Shown: one piece after another, positions 60,086-64,000 of the stretch | Layout of the letters: every line of letters starts with the position of its first letter | How positions within the stretch are numbered: position 1 is the stretch's first letter | NCBI GenBank assembly: GCA_018606645.1 | Contig: JAGVRI010000008.1 | Span: forward strand, 1-64,000 | Direction of reading: 5' to 3' | Source of the DNA: Chloroflexota bacterium | GTDB lineage: Bacteria > Chloroflexota > Anaerolineae > JAAYZQ01 | Length of the DNA: 64,000 nt | Notes under the pieces: model-generated | What the model saw: only the letters and a program-made list of their open reading frames with translations | Told to the model about the DNA's origin: nothing | Database searches by the model: none | Position numbers and translations under genes: made by a program

Positions 60086-60292
60086 ATGGGACGCGGAAGG
60101 GGACAGGGACGAGGACAGGGAAGGGGGGCTGGTCGAGGCCAGGGACCTGGCCGGATGGGTGGACCGAAAGCCGCTGGTCCAGGCGGTTTCTGCCTGTGTC
60201 CGGCGTGTGGGCACAAGGTGCCCCATCAGGTTGGACAGCCCTGTTACACGGTCCTCTGCCCCAAGTGCGGTACTCAAATGATCCGGGAATAA
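60086..60292 (+). CDS. Small zinc-ribbon protein with Gly/Arg-rich N-terminus
   Basis: This 68-residue protein has an N-terminal run of Gly-Arg-Gly-Gln repeats, then the two-knuckle pattern CLCPACGHKVPHQ and CPKCGTQM, which likely binds zinc or iron. It is conserved in clusters with NifX-like and DUF5320 proteins. AGGAGG lies about 6 bases before the ATG. Confidence 0.8.
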   Translation: MGRGRGQGRGQGRGAGRGQGPGRMGGPKAAGPGGFCLCPACGHKVPHQVGQPCYTVLCPKCGTQMIRE

Positions 60293-60486
60293 CGCCGGTT
60301 GTGCAGGTCCAGAACCGGACGTATTCATCCCAGGGAGCAGGGATGGGCGGTCGGAAAGAGTAGGGCGGGCGAAACGAAAGGAGCCCACGCGTGAGTGAAG
60401 AAGTGGATAGCTGTGTCAAACCGGCTGGGGGACCATTGGTGGCAAAGGCAACCCCTGAGAAAGCAACCGTGACAGAGGAGGTGCCA

Positions 60487-61083
60487 ATGACGATCGCACG
60501 GACGGGTAAGGAGGCTCCAGACTTTGAGGCGACCGCTTATGTCGCCGGCCAGGGATTCAAGAATATCAAGCTGTCGGATTATCGGGGTCAATGGGTGGTG
60601 CTATGCTTCTATCCCGGCGACTTTACCTTCGTCTGACCGACGGAACTGGCGGCGGTCGCTGCCAGGTACGATCAGTTCAAGGCGCTGGGGGTCGAAGTCT
60701 TGTCGGTCAGCACTGACAGTCGCTTTGTCCACAAGATCTGGCAGGAGGAAGAGCTGTCCAAGATGGTAGAGGGCGGCGTGCCCTTCCCGATGCTCTCTGA
60801 CGGTGGTGGACGGATCGGGACGGTATACGGGGTCTACGACGAGGCAGCTGGTGTGGACATCCGTGGCCGGTTCATCATCGACCCCGATGGCATTATCCGG
60901 GCGACCGAAGTGCTCACCCCTGAGGTAGGCCGCAACCCCGACGAACTGATCCGCCAGATCAAAGCCTTCCAGCATGCCCGGGCGACGGGCGAGGTGATGC
61001 CCTCCGGCTGGCAGCCGGGAGGGAAAACCCTCAAGCCCGGCCCCAATCTGGTCGGCAAGGTCTGGAAGGAGTGGAAGCCCTAA
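60487..61083 (+). CDS. Selenocysteine-containing peroxiredoxin (AhpC/TSA family)
   Basis: The 198-residue peroxiredoxin reduces peroxides. The family active-site block FTFVCPTE reads FTFV-UGA-PTE here, with the UGA at 60634-60636 (residue 50). The frame remains open and conserved for another 148 codons, including [13 protein letters not shown] and [17 protein letters not shown]-like hairpin lies immediately downstream. The resolving Cys of typical 2-Cys enzymes (GEVCP) is replaced by Met in GEVMPSGW, so an outside reductant is needed. GAGGAGGTG sits 3 bases before ATG 60487. A GTG at 60391 with AAAGGAG 7 bases upstream could add 32 residues. Ordinary annotation would split the gene at 60636. 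Confidence 0.88.
60634..60665 (+). promoter_or_regulatory. SECIS element for UGA selenocysteine insertion
   Basis: After the UGA (60634-60636), a stem of eight pairs (CTGGCGGC at 60646-60653 with GCTGCCAG at 60658-60665, one G-U) closes a GGUC loop (60654-60657). Seventeen bases separate the UGA from the loop. The GGUC apex and spacing match the Escherichia coli fdhF SECIS. Confidence 0.8.
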
Positions 61084-61117
61084 CCACCCGCTCCGCCGCC
61101 CAATTGCTGCTCCCGCC

Positions 61118-61150
61118 GACGGGGGTCGGGGAATCCCCCCGACCCCCGTC
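61118..61150 (+). terminator. 14-bp GC-rich hairpin after peroxiredoxin
   Basis: Arms 61118-61131 and 61137-61150 (GACGGGGGTCGGGG and its complement) pair perfectly over 14 bases around AATCC. There is no T tract. It probably stops or slows transcription at the end of the metal-cofactor/peroxiredoxin group. Confidence 0.6.
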
Positions 61151-61214
61151 TGGAACTTGGCACCGGTCTTGGGATGTACACTCGGATATCCCACGAGCAC
61201 GGAGGACCAGGCAG

Positions 61215-61685
61215 TTGATCGAGATTACGATCCCCGGATATAAGAGGCTCGTCCTCGAACACCTGGTAGTTGATCTGAACGGTACGGTGGCCCTCGATGG
61301 CGAGGTTCTCGCCGGCGTGGCTCAACGGCTGGCGGTGCTCTCGGCCTCTCTCACCATCCATATGATCACCGCCGATACCCACGGTCGGGCGACCGAGATT
61401 GGTCAACGATTCGGGCTGCGGCTGCTGCTCATCCAGGCCGGCGACGAATCCGGCCAGAAACAGGCATGGGTGGAGCATCTGGGGGCGGATCGAGTTGTTG
61501 CCATTGGCAACGGCGTCAACGACCGAGGAATGCTGGCGGCAGCGGCCTTGGGCATCGCTGTTCTGGGACCAGAAGGGCTGGCCACGGCTGCTCTCCAGTC
61601 CGCTGACTTGGTAGTCAGCCGGATCGAGGATGCCCTTGACTTGCTGATCCGTCCCCACCGTTTGGTGGCTACGTTACGGCGCTGA
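61215..61685 (+). CDS. HAD-family protein, soluble P-type-ATPase-like
   Basis: The 156-residue protein has a HAD core. The nucleophile Asp is in VVDLNGT, where the second Asp of DxDGT is replaced by Asn. The C-terminal metal motif is IGNGVNDRGML. There is no cap domain, matching soluble P-type-ATPase-like HAD proteins of unknown substrate. TTG at 61215 is chosen because GGAGG is 9 bases upstream. The longer frame overlaps the peroxiredoxin stop and the hairpin. Confidence 0.8.
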   Translation: MIEITIPGYKRLVLEHLVVDLNGTVALDGEVLAGVAQRLAVLSASLTIHMITADTHGRATEIGQRFGLRLLLIQAGDESGQKQAWVEHLGADRVVAIGNGVNDRGMLAAAALGIAVLGPEGLATAALQSADLVVSRIEDALDLLIRPHRLVATLRR

Positions 61686-61706
61686 GCCAGATCTGAGGAA
61701 TTTGGT

Positions 61707-62585
61707 ATGGCAGATTCGATGATCATTGCCATCGCCAGTGGAAAGGGAGGCACTGGCAAAACGACCGTGGCGACCAGTCTGGCGCTGTCGATGGCAGAGC
61801 CCACCCTCTTCCTGGATTGCGATGTGGAAGAACCCAACGCGGCTCTCTTTCTTAAACCGGTCCTGAACCACAGCGAGGAAGTAGGCATCTTGATCCCGAA
61901 GGTGGACGAGGATCGGTGCACCTTTTGTGGCCGTTGTGCCGAGGTGTGTGTCTGGCATGCCATTGCCGTGGTTGGCAAGAAGGTGCTGATCTTTCCGGAA
62001 CTGTGCCAGGGCTGTGGCAGTTGCACTTTGAATTGTCCGGAAGGTGCCATCCATGAGGTGCTGTATGTAACGGGCAGGTTGGAATCGGGGTGGGCTGGCC
62101 CGATTCAGTTCGGCCAGGGCACGTTGAATATTGGCGAGGCAATGGCGGTGCCGGTCATCCGTCAGTTGAAGCAGAGGTACTTGCCGGCGGTGTATGGCAG
62201 GGTGGCCATTCTCGATGCGCCGCCCGGCACTTCCTGCCCGGTGGTAGAGACAATGCGCGGCGCCGATTTTGTGCTTCTGGTCACCGAACCAACACCGTTC
62301 GGGTTGCATGACCTGCGCCTGGCGGCGGAGGTCGCACGCGGCGAATTGGGCTTGCCCGTGGGGGTGGTGGTCAACCGGGACGGGATCGGCGATACCGGTG
62401 TGGATCAATATTGCGCGGCGGAGGGGATTCCGATCCTGATGCGCATTCCCCATGATCGGCGCATCGCGGAAGCGATCTCGGCTGGCCAGGCGCTGGTCGA
62501 GGCGCTGCCCGAATACCGGCCGCGGTTCCAGAATCTGTACCAACAGATCGCCAGAGAGCTTGCCGTTCGGAGGAAGGGCCGATGA
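61707..62585 (+). CDS. MinD/Mrp-type ATPase with ferredoxin insert, copy 1
   Basis: The 292-residue protein has a deviant Walker A (GKGGTGKTT, residues 12-20) and DAPPGTSCP. Two [4Fe-4S] motifs (CTFCGRCAEVC and CQGCGSCTLNCP) are inserted after the first beta strand region. Such proteins are related to Mrp/CooC/NifH-like assembly ATPases. The stop overlaps the next gene start by 4 bases. Confidence 0.87.
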   Translation: MADSMIIAIASGKGGTGKTTVATSLALSMAEPTLFLDCDVEEPNAALFLKPVLNHSEEVGILIPKVDEDRCTFCGRCAEVCVWHAIAVVGKKVLIFPELCQGCGSCTLNCPEGAIHEVLYVTGRLESGWAGPIQFGQGTLNIGEAMAVPVIRQLKQRYLPAVYGRVAILDAPPGTSCPVVETMRGADFVLLVTEPTPFGLHDLRLAAEVARGELGLPVGVVVNRDGIGDTGVDQYCAAEGIPILMRIPHDRRIAEAISAGQALVEALPEYRPRFQNLYQQIARELAVRRKGR

Positions 62586-63478
62586 AGCAACTGGTCATCC
62601 TCAGTGGGAAGGGTGGTACAGGCAAGACCTCGGTGGCGGCGGCGCTGGCCGATCTGGCTTCTCGGGAGCTGCGTATCGGCCTGGTGGATGCCGATTTGGA
62701 TGCGGCCAATCTGGAACTGGTGTTGCAGCCGACCCGCCTGGAGGAACATACTTTCATGGGCGGGCAGGCAGCGGTGATCGACGCGCGCCGCTGCATCGGG
62801 TGCGGTCGCTGTGCCGAGGTGTGTCGGTTCGAGGCGGTCATCCCGGGCGAGGACCGCTACCGCATCGACCCACTGGCCTGCGAGGGGTGCCTCTCGTGCG
62901 TCTACCAGTGCCCGGAGGGGGCGATCCGGAGCGAGGAGCGGCAAGCCGGGCTGTGGTTCCGCTCCGACACTCGCTTTGGGCCGCTGTTCCATGCCCATCT
63001 CTTTGCCGGACAAGAGAATTCGGGTAAACTGGTCACGATGGTCAAGCAACAGGGCTGGTTGCTGGCGTTGGATGAGGGCCGCGATCTGCTCCTGGTGGAC
63101 GGGCCGCCGGGGATCGGCTGCCCCGTCATTGCAGCCAGTGCCGGCGCGGACCTGGCGCTGCTGGTGGCGGAGCCGACCCTTTCAGGCGTGCATGACCTGG
63201 AGCGGATCCTAAGGACAGTCCACCACTTCCGTATCCCAGCCCTGGTCTGTATCAACAAGGCGGACCTGAATCTGCAGCAGACGGCTGTGATCGAGGTGTT
63301 TTGTGCGGCCCAGGGGGTGGCAGTGGTGGGGCGGATCCCGTATGACCTGGTAGTGACCGAGGCGATGGTCCAGGGACAGCCGGTGACCGTCTATCAACCG
63401 CAAGGGCCGGTCGCTGCCGCGCTGCGCCGGGTATGGACTGAGGTGCGCAAACGTCTGAGCGGATCGGAAAGGTTTTGA
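62582..63478 (+). CDS. MinD/Mrp-type ATPase with ferredoxin insert, copy 2
   Basis: This 298-residue paralog has GKGGTGKTS, LVDADLDAANLEL, the ferredoxin insert CIGCGRCAEVC and CEGCLSCVYQCP, and DGPPGIGCP. It likely forms a heterodimer with copy 1 for metal-centre insertion or electron-coupled activation. The CooT-type gene downstream suggests nickel or related metal work. Confidence 0.87.
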   Translation: MKQLVILSGKGGTGKTSVAAALADLASRELRIGLVDADLDAANLELVLQPTRLEEHTFMGGQAAVIDARRCIGCGRCAEVCRFEAVIPGEDRYRIDPLACEGCLSCVYQCPEGAIRSEERQAGLWFRSDTRFGPLFHAHLFAGQENSGKLVTMVKQQGWLLALDEGRDLLLVDGPPGIGCPVIAASAGADLALLVAEPTLSGVHDLERILRTVHHFRIPALVCINKADLNLQQTAVIEVFCAAQGVAVVGRIPYDLVVTEAMVQGQPVTVYQPQGPVAAALRRVWTEVRKRLSGSERF

Positions 63479-63487
63479 GGATGCCCG

Positions 63488-63748
63488 ATGTGTCAAGCGA
63501 CAGTTTCCCTTCTGCGCGGTGGTCAGAAAGAGGAGATCATGCGGGATGTGATCCTGCTGGAGCCGGTTGATGGGGGTGTGCGGTTGCAGGCGTTTTTTGA
63601 GGAACCGGTGGTGGTGCGAGCGAGGATAGGCCGCATCGACTTTTTGAAGCACACCGTCACACTGGTTCCGGTGGAGGGAGAACAGGATGGCGACAATCGG
63701 CGAGCTGGAGAAGCTGCGAGTGCTGCTGCCCCACTGGATCGAACATAA
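63488..63748 (+). CDS. CooT-family nickel-binding protein
   Basis: The 86-residue protein begins MCQATVSLL and contains EEIMRDVILLEPVDGGVRLQAFFEE and RIDFLKH, the CooT pattern in which the N-terminal Cys binds nickel. CooT serves carbon monoxide dehydrogenase nickel insertion in other bacteria. Here it may serve the hydrogenase or another nickel enzyme. The normal family length is about 65 residues, and the extra tail overlaps the next gene. Confidence 0.85.
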   Translation: MCQATVSLLRGGQKEEIMRDVILLEPVDGGVRLQAFFEEPVVVRARIGRIDFLKHTVTLVPVEGEQDGDNRRAGEAASAAAPLDRT

Positions 63749-63905
63749 CGACGAGCACGCGGACGAATTCCGTCTCTGGGCCGATAGGGTCCGCGCCGCT
63801 GGTCAGGAAGAGGTGGCGGAGGAGATCGCCCTGGCGGCCCAGCAACTGGGGTGGGTCAACGAGGCGCTGCGGGCCGCGCTGCACAAGTTGGAGGGACTGC
63901 CATGA
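63687..63905 (+). CDS. Small helical protein, DUF8180-like
   Basis: This 72-residue helical protein contains LLPHWIEHNDEHADEFRLWADRVRAAG, with a cluster of His, Glu and Asp that could bind metal. Similar small proteins follow CooT genes in anaerobes. It overlaps the CooT gene by 62 bases in another frame and the next gene by 4. I cannot name a function. Confidence 0.6.
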   Translation: MATIGELEKLRVLLPHWIEHNDEHADEFRLWADRVRAAGQEEVAEEIALAAQQLGWVNEALRAALHKLEGLP

Positions 63906-64000
63906 GCTTGGTCACGGCACAGGTCAGTCTGTACCCACTTCGGCAGCCGGCCCTAGGTCCGGTGATCCGCGACGCAGTGCGCACCTTGCGCGCCCAGGGC
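63902..64000 (+). CDS. Thiamine-binding/YkoF-MTH1187-type protein, truncated by window end
   Basis: Only the first 33 codons are in the window. The start MSLVTAQVSLYPLRQPALG resembles the first strand of YkoF or MTH1187-type proteins. The ATG overlaps the previous stop (ATGA). The rest lies beyond 64000, so the call is provisional. Confidence 0.55.
   Translation, partial: MSLVTAQVSLYPLRQPALGPVIRDAVRTLRAQG

Noticed and set aside
60391-60636. 81-residue stand-alone protein ending at UGA 60636
   Set aside because: The domain continues in frame past the UGA, and the UGA sits on the catalytic residue with a SECIS-like hairpin, so selenocysteine is the better reading.

Overview
The window is a 64 kb piece of a GC-rich bacterial chromosome. 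Gene content points to Chloroflexota, probably an anaerobic or facultative, menaquinone-using and possibly thermophilic member. The clues are a large ATPase-TPR-BTAD regulator, an NHLP/Os1348-type small protein with a DUF5317 neighbour, menaquinone methyltransferase, an NAD(P)-linked [NiFe] hydrogenase, NifX/Mrp-type metallocluster proteins and a CooT-type nickel protein. This assignment is inference from gene content. No rRNA, tRNA or CRISPR array was seen.

Layout. 0.3-4 kb (+): nitroreductase, PIG-L deacetylase, MFS exporter and tyrosine recombinase, behind a good promoter. 4-11 kb (-): FAD oxidoreductase and a 1072-residue BTAD regulator, a terminator, a set of TGGTGAG repeats, then a 54-residue secreted-peptide candidate, a DUF5317 membrane protein, an NHLP-type protein and a PAS histidine kinase. 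11-17.6 kb (-): peptide ABC importer (SBP, DppB, DppC, no ATPases here), ABC exporter and EamA transporter. 17.7-19 kb: a decayed IS4-family element with intact ends, inserted at the 3' end of an alpha/beta hydrolase gene. 20-23.7 kb (+): anion permease, Usp, cation/proton antiporter and a PII-like protein. 23.8-27.6 kb (+): cobalamin-binding mutase-like protein, octopine-dehydrogenase-like enzyme and a TGS GTPase. 27.7-37 kb (+): M50 protease, HD protein, TyrA-like dehydrogenase, GT2, GT39, MenG, zinc alcohol dehydrogenase and an unknown protein. 37-39 kb (-): MsrPQ. 39-44.6 kb (+): VapC/antitoxin, then an ECF transporter and PrpF-family isomerase behind a structured leader.

44.6-56 kb (-): rubrerythrin and a hydrogenase operon whose transcription order is NuoE1, a NuoF-GltD fusion, NuoG-like, small subunit, large subunit, protease, NuoE2, NuoF2, response regulator. 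Two NuoEF-type flavin modules, one fused to an NAD(P)H:acceptor FAD domain, surround one hydrogenase. This suggests H2-linked electron bifurcation or transhydrogenation between NAD(H), NADP(H) and perhaps ferredoxin.

56-64 kb: DegV (-), then (+) PadR with a perfect operator, Mrp, DUF5320, two NifX/NifB-like proteins, a zinc-ribbon protein, a peroxiredoxin, a HAD protein, two MinD-type ATPases with ferredoxin inserts, CooT, a small helical protein and a truncated thiamine-binding-type protein. The peroxiredoxin reads through an in-frame UGA at the peroxidatic cysteine and has a SECIS-like hairpin directly downstream, so it is very probably a selenoprotein. The resolving cysteine is also missing.

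The strongest candidates for something new are the selenocysteine peroxiredoxin, the double-diaphorase hydrogenase, the BTAD-regulator/small-peptide locus, the structured leader over the ECF start codon, and the B12/dehydrogenase/GTPase trio.
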